Positions 6,714 through 14,444 of a DNA stretch of 18,306 nucleotides are shown here, one piece after another. Made by a program: the position numbers and the translations under genes. Origin of the DNA: Gammaproteobacteria bacterium (GTDB lineage Bacteria > Pseudomonadota > Gammaproteobacteria > Steroidobacterales > Steroidobacteraceae); assembly GCA_019242385.1 (NCBI GenBank), contig JAFAVO010000089.1, positions 1 through 18,306 of the forward strand. Direction: 5' to 3'. Under the pieces are notes generated by a model. The model had not been told where the DNA came from. It saw nothing but the letters and a program-made list of their open reading frames with translations, and did no database searches. Every line of letters starts with the position of its first letter. Position 1 is the first letter of the stretch.

Positions 6714-7751
6714 GTGACCCAGGATCGCATCATCAGCGGCGCTCCGAGTGCGGAGGAAGAGGCCGTCGAGCGCGCCATCCGCCCGCGCCGTCTCGGCGAA
6801 TACATCGGTCAGGCGCCCGTAAAGACGCAGCTGGAGATCTTCATCAGCGCCGCGCGCGCCCGCGGCGAGGCGCTCGACCACGTCCTCATCTTCGGGCCGC
6901 CGGGGCTCGGCAAGACCACACTCGCGCACATCGTCGCGGCCGAGCTCGGCGTGAACCTGCGTCAGACCTCAGGTCCGGTGCTCGAGCGCGCCGGGGACCT
7001 CGCGGCGCTGCTCACCAATCTCCAGCCGCGCGATGTGCTGTTCGTCGATGAGATCCACCGCCTCGCGCCGGTCGTGGAGGAGGTGTTGTATCCGGCCATG
7101 GAGGACTATCAGCTCGACATCATGATCGGCGAGGGGCCGGCGGCGCGCTCGATCAAGCTGAGTCTGCCGCCTTTCACGCTGGTCGGCGCCACCACGCGCG
7201 CCGGGCTGCTCACCTCCCCACTGCGGGACCGCTTCGGCATCGTGCAGCGGCTCGAGTTCTATGCCGTGGAGGACCTCGAGCAGATCGTCAAGCGCTCGGC
7301 AGCGATTCTCGGGGTGCACATCGATGAGTCCGGGGCGCGCCGCATCGCGCAACGCTCGCGCGGCACACCGCGTATCGCCAACCGCCTGCTGCGGCGGGTG
7401 CGCGACTACGCGCAGGTGCGCGCTGATGGCCGCATCGGCGAATCGATCGCCGATGCCGCGCTCGACCTGCTCGAGGTCGACCGCGAGGGCTTCGACACGC
7501 TCGATCGCAAGCTGCTCACCGCCATCATCGAGCGCTTCGATGGGGGCCCCGTCGGCATCGACAGCCTGGCGGCCGCGCTCGGCGAGGAGCGCGATACCCT
7601 CGAGGATGTGACCGAGCCCTTCCTCATCCAGCAGGGCTTCCTGGTGCGCACCGCACGCGGCCGCATGGCGACGCGCGCCTCCTATCTGCACTTTGGCATC
7701 AAGCCGCCCGAGCGCGCCGCGAGCCTGCCGCTCTTCGAGGGGGAGCGGTGA
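6714..7751 (+). CDS. ruvB: RuvB Holliday-junction helicase motor
   Basis: RuvB is the AAA+ ATPase that drives branch migration with RuvA. The 345-residue protein has Walker A GPPGLGKTT (61-69), Walker B DEIH (112-115), the sensor-1 segment GATTRAG (157-163), the arginine-finger region SPLRDRFG (about 167-174) and a C-terminal winged-helix domain (EPFLIQQGFLVRTARGR). This is the normal full complement and length. The start is GTG at 6714, immediately after the TAA of ruvA with no spacer. The downstream ybgC start overlaps the ruvB stop by four bases (GTGA). That links DNA repair genes directly to the Tol-Pal genes in one reading-compatible string. Confidence 0.97.
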   Translation: MTQDRIISGAPSAEEEAVERAIRPRRLGEYIGQAPVKTQLEIFISAARARGEALDHVLIFGPPGLGKTTLAHIVAAELGVNLRQTSGPVLERAGDLAALLTNLQPRDVLFVDEIHRLAPVVEEVLYPAMEDYQLDIMIGEGPAARSIKLSLPPFTLVGATTRAGLLTSPLRDRFGIVQRLEFYAVEDLEQIVKRSAAILGVHIDESGARRIAQRSRGTPRIANRLLRRVRDYAQVRADGRIGESIADAALDLLEVDREGFDTLDRKLLTAIIERFDGGPVGIDSLAAALGEERDTLEDVTEPFLIQQGFLVRTARGRMATRASYLHFGIKPPERAASLPLFEGER

Positions 7752-8179
7752 GTGTCTTTTCCTGGCCCGCGCGCGTCTACTGGGAGGACACCGATGGGGG
7801 CGCCATCGTCTATTACGCCAACTACCTGCGCTTTCTGGAACGGGCCCGCACTGAGTGGCTGCGCGCACAGGGCCACTCGCAGCTCGCCCTGGCACGCGAG
7901 TCGCGCATGCTGTTCACCGTGGTGAGCGTGCAGGTCGATTACCGCGCGCCCGCGAGGCTCGATGATGAGCTGGAAATCACCTGCGAGCCGCAGGCCGAGG
8001 GCGCCGCATCGCTGCGCTTCGCGCAGTCGATCTATCGCACCACTGCCACGCGCCGCGCGCAGCTGCTGGTCGAGGCGCAGGTGCGCGTAGCCTGCGTGGA
8101 TGCCGCGAGCCTGCGTCCGCGGCGCCTGCCGCAGTTCCTGCGCGCTGCGCTCTCAGGGGAGCCCGTAGCCCATGGCTGA
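7748..8179 (+). CDS. ybgC: YbgC acyl-CoA thioesterase of the Tol-Pal cluster
   Basis: This is a hot-dog-fold thioesterase, first gene of the conserved tol-pal cluster. The family hydrolyses acyl-CoA thioesters and has been associated with phospholipid-synthesis enzymes at the membrane. The signature VYWEDTDGGAIVYYANYL (from about residue 10) contains the catalytic aspartate of the tol-pal-type 4HBT family, followed by FLERARTEWLR. The 143-residue length is normal. GTG 7748 is the start and overlaps the ruvB stop; tolQ in turn starts inside the last codons of ybgC (ATG 8172 against stop 8177-8179), suggesting translational coupling. Confidence 0.93.
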   Translation: MSVFSWPARVYWEDTDGGAIVYYANYLRFLERARTEWLRAQGHSQLALARESRMLFTVVSVQVDYRAPARLDDELEITCEPQAEGAASLRFAQSIYRTTATRRAQLLVEAQVRVACVDAASLRPRRLPQFLRAALSGEPVAHG

Positions 8180-8867
8180 GCCGCTCTCGATCCTCAAGCT
8201 GATCGTCCAGGCGAGCATTCCGGTGCAGATCGTCATTGCGCTGCTGCTGCTGGCATCGCTCAGCTCCTGGGCCATCATTTTCCGCAAGCGCCGCATCATC
8301 GGCCGCGCGCGCCGCGAAGCCGATCGCTTCGAGGGCCGTTTCTGGTCGGGCGATGATCTGGCGACGCTTTATCGCGCGATCGAATCCAAAGGCGGCGCCA
8401 CCGGCATGGCCGGCATCTTCGAGTTCGGCTTCCGCGAGTTCGCCCGGCTGCGCCAGACTGCAGCAGGGAGCGAGCAGCTGCTGGAGGGCTCGCGACGCGC
8501 GATGCGCGTCGCGCAGCTGAAGGAGATCGACCGCCTCGAGCACAGTCTCGCGACGCTGGCCACGGTCGGCAGCACCAGCCCGTACGTGGGCCTTTTCGGC
8601 ACCGTGTGGGGCATCATGAGCACCTTCTCCTCACTCGGTAACGTGCAGCAGGCGACGCTGGCGATGGTGGCGCCTGGGATCTCCGAGGCGCTGGTCGCCA
8701 CCGCGATCGGGCTGTTCGCAGCCATCCCGGCGGTCGTCGCCTATAACCGCTTTGCCGACCAGGTGACGCGCCTCGAGATGCGCTTCGATGCGTTCATCGA
8801 GGAGTTCTCCACCATTCTCCAGCGGCACGCGTCGCGCGCCGGCGCGGCTGCCGGCCAGGAGCGTTGA
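8172..8867 (+). CDS. tolQ: TolQ inner-membrane proton-channel subunit
   Basis: TolQ forms, with TolR, the proton-motive-force motor that energises TolA during cell constriction and outer-membrane maintenance. It is a MotA/TolQ/ExbB-family protein of 231 residues. TM1 is around residues 18-37 (VQIVIALLLLASLSSWAIIF). A long cytoplasmic loop follows. TM2 is near 132-153 (STSPYVGLFGTVWGIM) and TM3 near 169-192 (GISEALVATAIGLFAAIPAV). The TSPYVGLFGTVWGI motif separates TolQ/ExbB from MotA. The four downstream Tol-Pal genes identify it as TolQ rather than ExbB. The start overlaps ybgC by 8 bp and tolR follows without a gap. Confidence 0.96.
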   Translation: MAEPLSILKLIVQASIPVQIVIALLLLASLSSWAIIFRKRRIIGRARREADRFEGRFWSGDDLATLYRAIESKGGATGMAGIFEFGFREFARLRQTAAGSEQLLEGSRRAMRVAQLKEIDRLEHSLATLATVGSTSPYVGLFGTVWGIMSTFSSLGNVQQATLAMVAPGISEALVATAIGLFAAIPAVVAYNRFADQVTRLEMRFDAFIEEFSTILQRHASRAGAAAGQER

Positions 8868-9311
8868 GTGGCACAAACCTCGCGCAAGCGCCGGCTGATG
8901 GGCGAGATCAATGTCGTGCCCTACATCGATGTCATGCTGGTGCTGCTCATCATCTTCATGATCACCGCGCCGCTGCTGACACAGGGCGTCAAGGTCGATC
9001 TGCCCAAGGGCGCGGCGGAACCTCTCGAGGCGCAGCGCATCCCACCGCTGGTGTTATCGGTCGACCGCGCCGGACGGCTGTACCTGAACGTCGGCCCCGA
9101 GCCGCAGCGGCCGCTCGATGAGGCGATGGTGGCGGCGCGGGCCGCGGCGACGCTGCAGCGCGACCCGGCGACCCAGGTGTTGGTGAAAGCGGACAGTGCG
9201 GTGGCTTACGGACGCGTCGTGCAGGCGATGGTCATCCTGCAGCAGGCGGGTGCGCACACGGTCGGGTTCATCACCGAGCCGTTGCCACAGGTCGAGCGCC
9301 ACGGGAGCTGA
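8868..9311 (+). CDS. tolR: TolR proton-channel subunit
   Basis: This is an ExbD/TolR-family protein with a short cytoplasmic N-terminus, one transmembrane helix (about residues 17-35, PYIDVMLVLLIIFMITAP) and a periplasmic domain. Asp21 in YIDVMLVLL is the conserved membrane-embedded, proton-carrying aspartate. The periplasmic part contains VLVKADSAVAYGRVVQAM, typical of the family. The length of 147 residues is usual. GTG 8868 follows the tolQ TGA directly. An ATG at 9311 overlapping the stop opens a different frame antisense-like to real genes and is not used; tolA starts 12 bp after tolR. Confidence 0.96.
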   Translation: MAQTSRKRRLMGEINVVPYIDVMLVLLIIFMITAPLLTQGVKVDLPKGAAEPLEAQRIPPLVLSVDRAGRLYLNVGPEPQRPLDEAMVAARAAATLQRDPATQVLVKADSAVAYGRVVQAMVILQQAGAHTVGFITEPLPQVERHGS

Positions 9312-9323
9312 TGCCCGTTTCGC

Positions 9324-10118
9324 ATGCAACGCTTGAGCGATCGCTGGGTGTCGATAGCACTGTCCGTGCTGCTGCATGCAGCGCTGCTCGGTGCTCTGGT
9401 GTACGGTTGGATGTTGTTCCGCCGCCCGCCGCGGCCGGCGCCGACGCTCGCCATCGAGGCGCGCATCGTGGATGCGCGCAGCGTGCGTGGCGCCACCCAG
9501 CCGCCACCGCAGCCCGCGCCGGTCCCGGCGCCCCCGCCGGAGCCCGTTGGGCCCCCGCAGCCGACGCCCGAGGAGCTCGCGCAGCGCGAGCAGCAGCGGC
9601 AGCAGCAGGAGGCCGCCGCTCGGGAGCAGCAGGCCGCCGCGGAGGCTGCAGCTGCCGAGGCGGCGCGCCGCGAGGCGGAGCAGCGAGCCGCAGCGGAGCG
9701 CAAGACGCGCGAGGAGGCCGAGGCGAAAAAGCGCGCGGCGGAGGAGCAGCAGCGCCAGGCGGAGCTGAAGGAGCAGAGCGAGCGCGAGGAGGATCTGCGG
9801 CGCGACCTCGCCGCAGAGGAGCAGGCACGCAAGGCGCGCGCAGGGCCTGCGCTCGCGAGCTGGGTATCGCAGATCCAGGCCCGGATCAATCGGGCCTGGC
9901 TGCGACCGCCGACGGCGCGGCCCGGCATAGAATGCATGTTGAACGTGACCCAGGTACCCGGAGGGGAAGTGACCGAAGTGAGCATCGGCGAATGCAACGG
10001 CGACCAGGCGGTGCGCGAGTCGATCGAGGCGGCGGTGTACCGCGCCTCACCGCTGCCGCCACCGCCCGATCCGGCGCTGTTCGACCGTCACCTGCATATC
10101 GACTTCAAGCCAGACTGA
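9324..10118 (+). CDS. tolA: TolA envelope-spanning energy transducer
   Basis: TolA links the TolQR motor to TolB and Pal at the outer membrane. The 264-residue protein has an N-terminal transmembrane helix (about residues 9-32, with SIALSVLLHAALLGALVYGW). A proline-rich stretch (59-80) is followed by a long alanine/glutamate/glutamine/arginine-rich coiled coil (about 83-172) and a TonB-like C-terminal domain III (about 176-264). Cys204 and Cys224 probably form the disulphide known from TolA domain III. It is shorter than E. coli TolA (421), mainly in the coiled coil, which varies widely in the family. The best ribosome-binding candidate (GGAG near 9303) is somewhat far from ATG 9324. tolB starts 4 bp after its stop. 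Confidence 0.94.
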   Translation: MQRLSDRWVSIALSVLLHAALLGALVYGWMLFRRPPRPAPTLAIEARIVDARSVRGATQPPPQPAPVPAPPPEPVGPPQPTPEELAQREQQRQQQEAAAREQQAAAEAAAAEAARREAEQRAAAERKTREEAEAKKRAAEEQQRQAELKEQSEREEDLRRDLAAEEQARKARAGPALASWVSQIQARINRAWLRPPTARPGIECMLNVTQVPGGEVTEVSIGECNGDQAVRESIEAAVYRASPLPPPPDPALFDRHLHIDFKPD

Positions 10119-10122
10119 GCCC

Positions 10123-11466
10123 ATGAACAAAATCAGGATGATTGGCGAGTCCCTGTCCCGTAGGCGTTTCCTGACATGGATCGCGGTGCTCGGGGCCTGT
10201 CTCGGCGGGTCCATTCCGGCCGCACGGGCCGAACTTCAGATCGAGATCACCTCCGGAGTGCGCGATCCGGTGCCGATCGCGATCGTGCCCTTTGCGCATG
10301 CCGAGGGTGCGGCGAGCGAGTTGGACGTTGCCGGGATCGTGCAACACGACCTCGAGGGGAGCGGACGCTTTCGCGCGCTATCTCGGGAGCGCATGCCGGC
10401 CACACCGAGCCGCGCCGAGGACGTAGCGAGTCCCTCGTGGAAAGCCGCCGGCAGCGATTACGTCGTGGTCGGCCGCACCCGCTCGCTCGATAACGGCAGC
10501 CTCGCGGTCGACTTCGAGCTCGTGAATACGCTTACCGGCGCGCGCCTCGCCGCGCAGCGCTTCACCGGCGCGCCGGGCGCGATGCGTAATGCAGCGCATC
10601 GCGTGAGCGATGTCATCTACCAGAAGATCCTCGGTGTGCGCGGCGCCTTCGCGACGCGCATCGCTTACATCGGGGTGGACGGCGACCCGCCGGCGCAACG
10701 CTACCAGCTGATCGTCGCCGACGCCGATGGCGCCAACCAGCACGTCGTCCTCGAGTCGCGCTTTCCCCTCATGTCGCCGGCGTGGTCGCCCGATGGGCAG
10801 TGGCTCGCTTACGTTTCCTTCGAGACCAAGCACGCGGCGGTGTACGTGCAGCTGGTAAAGACCGGCGAGCGACGCCAGGTCTCGGCGCGCGCCGGTGTCA
10901 ACGGTGCGCCCGCCTGGTCCCCGGATGGCAAGAAGCTCGCGCTCACCCTCGGCGGCAGCAGCGGCAATCCCGACATCTACATACTCGATCTCGCCACCCA
11001 GGACCTGACCCGCATCACCGATGATCCGGCCATCGATACCGAGCCGGAGTGGTCGCCGGATGGTAAGTCGCTCTTCTTCACCTCCGACCGCGCCGGCTCC
11101 CCGCAGATCTATCAGATAGGTGCCAGCGCGGGCGCGCGCCCCAAGCGCATCACCTTCGGTGGCAACTACAACGCCAGGCCGCGGGTGTCACCCGATGGTG
11201 CGCAACTCGCGCTCGTGACCCTCGACAACGGCAACTACCGCATCGCGATCCAGGATCTCGGCACTGGTACCGTGCGCGTGCTGTCGCGCGGGCATCTGGA
11301 TGAATCGCCGAGTTTCGCCCCCAACGGGGCTACACTCATTTACTCGGAGCGTGAAAGCGGCGGCGGCTCGCTGGCCACGGTATCCACCGATGGCCTCACG
11401 GGTTTGCGGCTGAAGGCTCCCCAGGGAGAGGTCCGGGAGCCGGCGTGGGGGCCGTTCAGCCCCTGA
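10123..11466 (+). CDS. tolB: TolB periplasmic beta-propeller, with twin-arginine-like signal
   Basis: TolB shuttles between Pal and TolA in the periplasm. The 447-residue precursor has a signal peptide ending about ARA-E at residues 36-37, and the mature N-terminus ELQIEITSG is the TolA-binding region. An N-terminal alpha/beta domain (IAIVPFAHAEGA...) is followed by a six-bladed propeller with repeated SPDG motifs: PAWSPDGQWLAYVS, PAWSPDGKKLAL, PEWSPDGKSLFFTSDR, PRVSPDGAQLALVT and a weaker APNGATLIYSE. The signal has SRRRFLTWI at residues 12-20, matching the Tat consensus S-R-R-x-F-L before the hydrophobic core. E. coli TolB uses Sec. The start ATG 10123 has an in-frame ATG at 10138 that keeps the motif. 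The gene sits between tolA (4 bp) and pal (40 bp). Confidence 0.96.
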   Translation: MNKIRMIGESLSRRRFLTWIAVLGACLGGSIPAARAELQIEITSGVRDPVPIAIVPFAHAEGAASELDVAGIVQHDLEGSGRFRALSRERMPATPSRAEDVASPSWKAAGSDYVVVGRTRSLDNGSLAVDFELVNTLTGARLAAQRFTGAPGAMRNAAHRVSDVIYQKILGVRGAFATRIAYIGVDGDPPAQRYQLIVADADGANQHVVLESRFPLMSPAWSPDGQWLAYVSFETKHAAVYVQLVKTGERRQVSARAGVNGAPAWSPDGKKLALTLGGSSGNPDIYILDLATQDLTRITDDPAIDTEPEWSPDGKSLFFTSDRAGSPQIYQIGASAGARPKRITFGGNYNARPRVSPDGAQLALVTLDNGNYRIAIQDLGTGTVRVLSRGHLDESPSFAPNGATLIYSERESGGGSLATVSTDGLTGLRLKAPQGEVREPAWGPFSP

Positions 11467-11506
11467 AGCGGCGTAGCGAGAACACGCCGATTGCGGAGGA
11501 CGTGGA

Positions 11507-12076
11507 ATGTCGGAGAAGGTATCCATCCATCGACTGCTGGCCGTGCTGCTGCTGGTCGTGGCCTGCGCGCTCAGCGCCTGTGCGAGCAAGCCCCCGAAAG
11601 CGGCGGCGGGCTCGGGCGAGGCAACTGCAGCCAACAGCGGCGCCGAGGGAGCCGGTGCGGTCAACCCCAACGCGGCCGGTGGCGGCAGCGATGAGGAGGT
11701 CCCCGGACCTCAGGCCGGACTGCTCGCCAAGCGCACCGTGTACTTCGACTTCGACAGCAGCGAGATCAAGGGTGAGGGCACCGACATCGTTGCCGCGCAT
11801 GCCAAGTACCTGGCAGCCAACCCTGCGACGCGCGTGAGGCTGGAAGGACACACCGACGACCGCGGCTCGCGCGAATACAACATCGGCCTCGGTGAGCGCC
11901 GCGCGCAGTCGGTGCGCCGCGCCTTGCTGCTCCAAGGTGCCGCGGATGCGCAGATCTCCACCGTGAGCTACGGCGAGGAGCGTCCGGCAGTGGCGGGACA
12001 CGACGAAGCCGCCTGGGCCAAGAACCGGCGTGTCGAGATCGTGTACCTCGCGGCCGGGCCCGCACAGAAGCCTTGA
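11507..12076 (+). CDS. pal: Pal peptidoglycan-associated lipoprotein
   Basis: Pal anchors the outer membrane to peptidoglycan and interacts with TolB. The 189-residue precursor has a lipoprotein signal with lipobox LSAC (Cys25). A disordered Gly/Ala-rich linker runs from about residue 26 to 75, and an OmpA-type peptidoglycan-binding domain from about 77 to 187. That domain shows TVYFDFDSSEIK, LEGHTDDRGSREYNIGLG and ERRAQSVRRAL, containing the residues that grip diaminopimelate. After the lipobox the alanine at +2 favours outer-membrane sorting. GGAGG lies 7 bp before ATG 11507. The next gene, cpoB, starts at or just after the pal stop. Confidence 0.97.
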   Translation: MSEKVSIHRLLAVLLLVVACALSACASKPPKAAAGSGEATAANSGAEGAGAVNPNAAGGGSDEEVPGPQAGLLAKRTVYFDFDSSEIKGEGTDIVAAHAKYLAANPATRVRLEGHTDDRGSREYNIGLGERRAQSVRRALLLQGAADAQISTVSYGEERPAVAGHDEAAWAKNRRVEIVYLAAGPAQKP

Positions 12077-12093
12077 AGATGCGAGGGATCGCC

Positions 12094-12897
12094 ATGCGTA
12101 TGACACTTCTGGCGCTGGCCGCAGCGATGGTCGCGGGGTGTGCCAGCACACCGGCTGATAAGGACCCGGTGCAACTGCGGCTCAACGACCTCGAGGCGCG
12201 CATCGCACGCATGGAGCGCATCGTGGCGAATGAGGTGCAGGTGTCGCAGGGCCTCGATGAAGTGCAGGGCAACCTGCGCGAGCTGCGCGGCCAGGTCGAG
12301 GAGCTCGAGCACAACGAGGACGCGCTGCGCAAGCAGCAGCGCGATGTGTTCGGTGATCTCGAACGACGGCTGGGCGCAGGAGGCGGCGGAGCGGGTGCGG
12401 GTGCCGCCGTTGGTCCGGGCGGCGCCGCAACGGCCGGAGCGGCAGCGGGCGCGGCGGCGGGAGCCGCGGCAGCCACGGATGAGGCCGCAGGAAGCAACGC
12501 TCCCTCACCGACCGAGCAGGCGGTGTATGCCCAGGCCTTCGATGCGCTCAAGGCGGGCAGCTACTCGACCGCGATCACGGGCTTCAAGGACTTCCTGCAC
12601 AACTATCCCAGCAGCTCGCTCGCGGACACCGCCCAGTACTGGCTCGGCGAGGCCTATTACGTGAGCCACGAATACGACTCCGCCGCCGGAGCCTTCCGTA
12701 CGGTGCTGAAGAAGTGGCCCGACTCGCGCAAGGCTCCCGATGCCATGCTGAAACTCGGCTACACGCAGTACGAGCAGAAGCAGTATCCGGCCGCACGGGC
12801 TACCTTGGATGAGGTCACCAAGAAATTTCCGGGAACCGACTCGGCGAGGCTCGCCGCGGAGCGGCTCAAGCGCATCCCGGCACAACCTTCGCAATGA
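12094..12897 (+). CDS. cpoB: CpoB/YbgF Tol-Pal coordinator, predicted lipoprotein
   Basis: CpoB coordinates peptidoglycan synthesis with Tol-driven outer-membrane constriction. ATG 12094 is chosen because GAGGGA lies just upstream (12083-12088) and it gives a compact signal peptide; an upstream TTG 12073 or ATG 12079 would add 7 or 5 residues. The 267-residue product has lipobox VAGC with Cys16, then a trimerising coiled coil (about residues 25-95; RLNDLEARIARMERI and similar). A Gly/Ala-rich linker follows (about 97-135), then three TPR-like repeats (YSTAITGFKDFLHNYP, YDSAAGAFRTVLKKWP, YPAARATLDEVTKKFP). E. coli CpoB is soluble with a Sec signal, so the lipobox is notable. It closes the Tol-Pal part; queE follows after about 50 bp. 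Confidence 0.93.
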   Translation: MRMTLLALAAAMVAGCASTPADKDPVQLRLNDLEARIARMERIVANEVQVSQGLDEVQGNLRELRGQVEELEHNEDALRKQQRDVFGDLERRLGAGGGGAGAGAAVGPGGAATAGAAAGAAAGAAAATDEAAGSNAPSPTEQAVYAQAFDALKAGSYSTAITGFKDFLHNYPSSSLADTAQYWLGEAYYVSHEYDSAAGAFRTVLKKWPDSRKAPDAMLKLGYTQYEQKQYPAARATLDEVTKKFPGTDSARLAAERLKRIPAQPSQ

Positions 12898-12946
12898 TGA
12901 GCGGCGGCCGGATGAGCTGAGCCGCAGCTGATGCCGCAGGCCGCAC

Positions 12947-13588
12947 ATGACGCGCCTCAAGATCACCGAGATCTTCCACTCGCTGCAGGGCGAGGCCGAT
13001 ACCGCCGGCATCCCCACGGTGTTCGTGCGCCTCACCGGTTGCCCGCTGCGGTGTCAGTACTGCGACACGGCGTATGCCTTCCACGGCGGTGAGTGGTGGG
13101 AGCTGCCATCCATCCTGGAGCGGGTTGGCAGTTACGCCACGCCATACGTGTGCGTCACGGGCGGTGAGCCGCTCGCGCAGAAAGGTTGTACGCAGCTTCT
13201 CGGCATGCTCTGCGATGCGGGCTTGCGCGTATCGCTGGAGACGAGCGGTGCGATGGTACTCGGCGATGTGGATGCGCGCGTGGTGAAGGTTGTCGATGTC
13301 AAAACGCCGGGCTCCGGCGAGGAGCGGCGCAACCGCTACGAGGAGCTGCCGCGCCTGCAGCCGCACGACCTGGTGAAATTCGTGATCTGCGACCGCGGCG
13401 ACTACGAATGGAGCCGCGACAAGCTGTCGGCGCTCGGCCTGCCGGCGCAGTGCGCGGTGCTGTTCTCGCCGAGCCACGAGCAGCTCGCCGCCCGCGATCT
13501 CGCCGACTGGATCCTGGAGGATCGGCTGCCGGTTCGCTTCCAGATCCAGCTGCACAAGTATCTCTGGGGCAACGTGCCCGGCCGCTGA
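12947..13588 (+). CDS. queE: QueE 7-carboxy-7-deazaguanine synthase (radical SAM)
   Basis: QueE converts 6-carboxy-tetrahydropterin to 7-carboxy-7-deazaguanine in the queuosine pathway, using S-adenosylmethionine and a [4Fe-4S] cluster. The 213-residue protein starts MTRLKITEIFHSLQGE, the family's usual opening. The cluster motif CPLRCQYC (Cys32, Cys36, Cys39) follows, then the SAM-binding VCVTGGEPL, LETSG and DVKTPGSG segments, and the typical end LHKYLWG. A weak GCAGG precedes ATG 12947. queC begins 12 bp after its stop; QueC uses the QueE product, so the pair forms a functional unit, as downstream of cpoB in Pseudomonas-type clusters. Confidence 0.96.
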   Translation: MTRLKITEIFHSLQGEADTAGIPTVFVRLTGCPLRCQYCDTAYAFHGGEWWELPSILERVGSYATPYVCVTGGEPLAQKGCTQLLGMLCDAGLRVSLETSGAMVLGDVDARVVKVVDVKTPGSGEERRNRYEELPRLQPHDLVKFVICDRGDYEWSRDKLSALGLPAQCAVLFSPSHEQLAARDLADWILEDRLPVRFQIQLHKYLWGNVPGR

Positions 13589-13599
13589 GGCGATTCAAG

Positions 13600-14280
13600 G
13601 TGGCCGAAGCTCATGCGGTGGTGTTGCTCTCCGGCGGTCTCGATTCGGCCACCGCGCTCGCCATCGCGCGCGAGCAGCGTTTCGTGTGTCACGCGCTCTC
13701 GGTGGAGTACGGTCAACGCCACGCGGCCGAGCTCGACGCCGCCCGCCGGGTCGCGGCCGCGCACGGTGCCTGCGAGCACCGCATCATGCGTGTGGATCTC
13801 GCCGGTATCGGCGGCTCGGCACTCACGGACCGCGCCATCCCGGTGCCGGAAGCGCCGAGCGAGGGCATCCCTGTCACCTACGTTCCGGCGCGCAACACCA
13901 TCATGCTGGCGCTCGCGCTGGCGTGGGCCGAGGTGCTCGACGCCCGCGATATCTTCATCGGAGTAAACGTGCTCGACGCGAGCGGTTACCCCGACTGCCG
14001 TCCGGAGTTCATCGAGGCCTTCGGACGGCTGGCGCAGCTCGCTACGCGCGCCGGAGTGGAGGGCCGGCCGTGCCGCATCCATACACCACTCATCGGCTGG
14101 ACCAAGGCCGAGATCATTCGCGCAGGCACTCGACTGCAGGTCGATTACGCGCAGACGGTCTCCTGTTACCAGGCGGACGCGGAGGGAAGAGCCTGCGGTC
14201 GCTGCGATGCCTGCCGCCTGCGGCGCGCGGGCTTCGCCGCTGCCGGGGTGCCGGATCCGACCCGCTATCAGGGGCTGTAG
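13600..14280 (+). CDS. queC: QueC 7-cyano-7-deazaguanine synthase
   Basis: QueC is a PP-loop ATP-dependent enzyme that turns 7-carboxy-7-deazaguanine plus ammonia into preQ0, the precursor of queuosine in tRNA. The start is GTG 13600, with GAGG at 13587-13590 upstream; the open frame extends far into queE but only from here does it match the family. The ATP-binding SGGLDS loop is at residues 11-16. FVCHALSVEYGQRH, YVPARNTIMLA and GVNVLDASGYPDCRPEF are characteristic. The zinc site is formed by Cys189, Cys199, Cys202 and Cys205 (CYQ...CGRCDAC). The 226-residue length is normal. The tRNA-Lys gene begins 62 bp downstream. Confidence 0.97.
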   Translation: MAEAHAVVLLSGGLDSATALAIAREQRFVCHALSVEYGQRHAAELDAARRVAAAHGACEHRIMRVDLAGIGGSALTDRAIPVPEAPSEGIPVTYVPARNTIMLALALAWAEVLDARDIFIGVNVLDASGYPDCRPEFIEAFGRLAQLATRAGVEGRPCRIHTPLIGWTKAEIIRAGTRLQVDYAQTVSCYQADAEGRACGRCDACRLRRAGFAAAGVPDPTRYQGL

Positions 14281-14286
14281 TATCAT
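14258..14286 (+). promoter_or_regulatory. possible tRNA-Lys promoter with GC-rich discriminator
   Basis: TATCAT at 14281-14286, right after the queC stop, is followed by a very GC-rich stretch (gcccgccccgcgg). This is the kind of discriminator seen at stringently controlled stable-RNA promoters. A hexamer with partial -35 likeness (cgaccc, 14258-14263) lies 17 bp upstream, inside the queC end. The tRNA starts about 57 bp beyond the -10. Read-through from the que/tol genes is also possible. Confidence 0.35.
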
Positions 14287-14342
14287 GCCCGCCCCGCGGC
14301 TGCGGCGCCTGTAAGCCAGGTGTAATTGCCCGTAAAAACGCT

Positions 14343-14415
14343 GGGGCGTTAGCTCAGTCGGTAGAGCATCGGACTTTTAATCCGCTGGTCGACGGTTCGA
14401 TTCCGTCACGCCCCA
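14343..14415 (+). tRNA. tRNA-Lys, anticodon TTT
   Basis: This is a complete cloverleaf of 73 nt. The acceptor stem GGGGCGT pairs with ACGCCCC. The D arm is GCTC/GAGC. The anticodon loop CTTTTAA (14374-14380) has anticodon TTT at 14376-14378. The variable loop TGGTC and T arm ACGG-TTCGATT-CCGT complete it, and the discriminator is A. The sequence is very close to known bacterial tRNA-Lys. The terminal anticodon-stem pair (position 27 T, 43 C) is a mismatch. The 3' CCA is not encoded: the discriminator is followed by TAT, so CCA must be added enzymatically. A tRNA-Lys after the tol-pal/que genes is also found in E. coli and Pseudomonas. Confidence 0.97.
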
Positions 14416-14444
14416 TATTGCACCTCGAGCAGCGCGATCTCAGC

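Noticed and set aside
5403..6929. 508-codon minus-strand frame opposite ruvCAB
   Set aside because: Antisense of three well-supported genes; its composition is typical of shadow frames in GC-rich DNA.
9570..9840. Repetitive GC-rich sequence as a DNA repeat array
   Set aside because: The repetition reflects the Ala/Glu/Gln-rich coiled coil encoded by tolA, not a separate DNA element.
9206..9997. 263-codon Ser/Cys/Ala-rich minus-strand frame opposite tolA
   Set aside because: It is the mirror of the Glu/Gln/Ala coiled coil of TolA and has no independent support.
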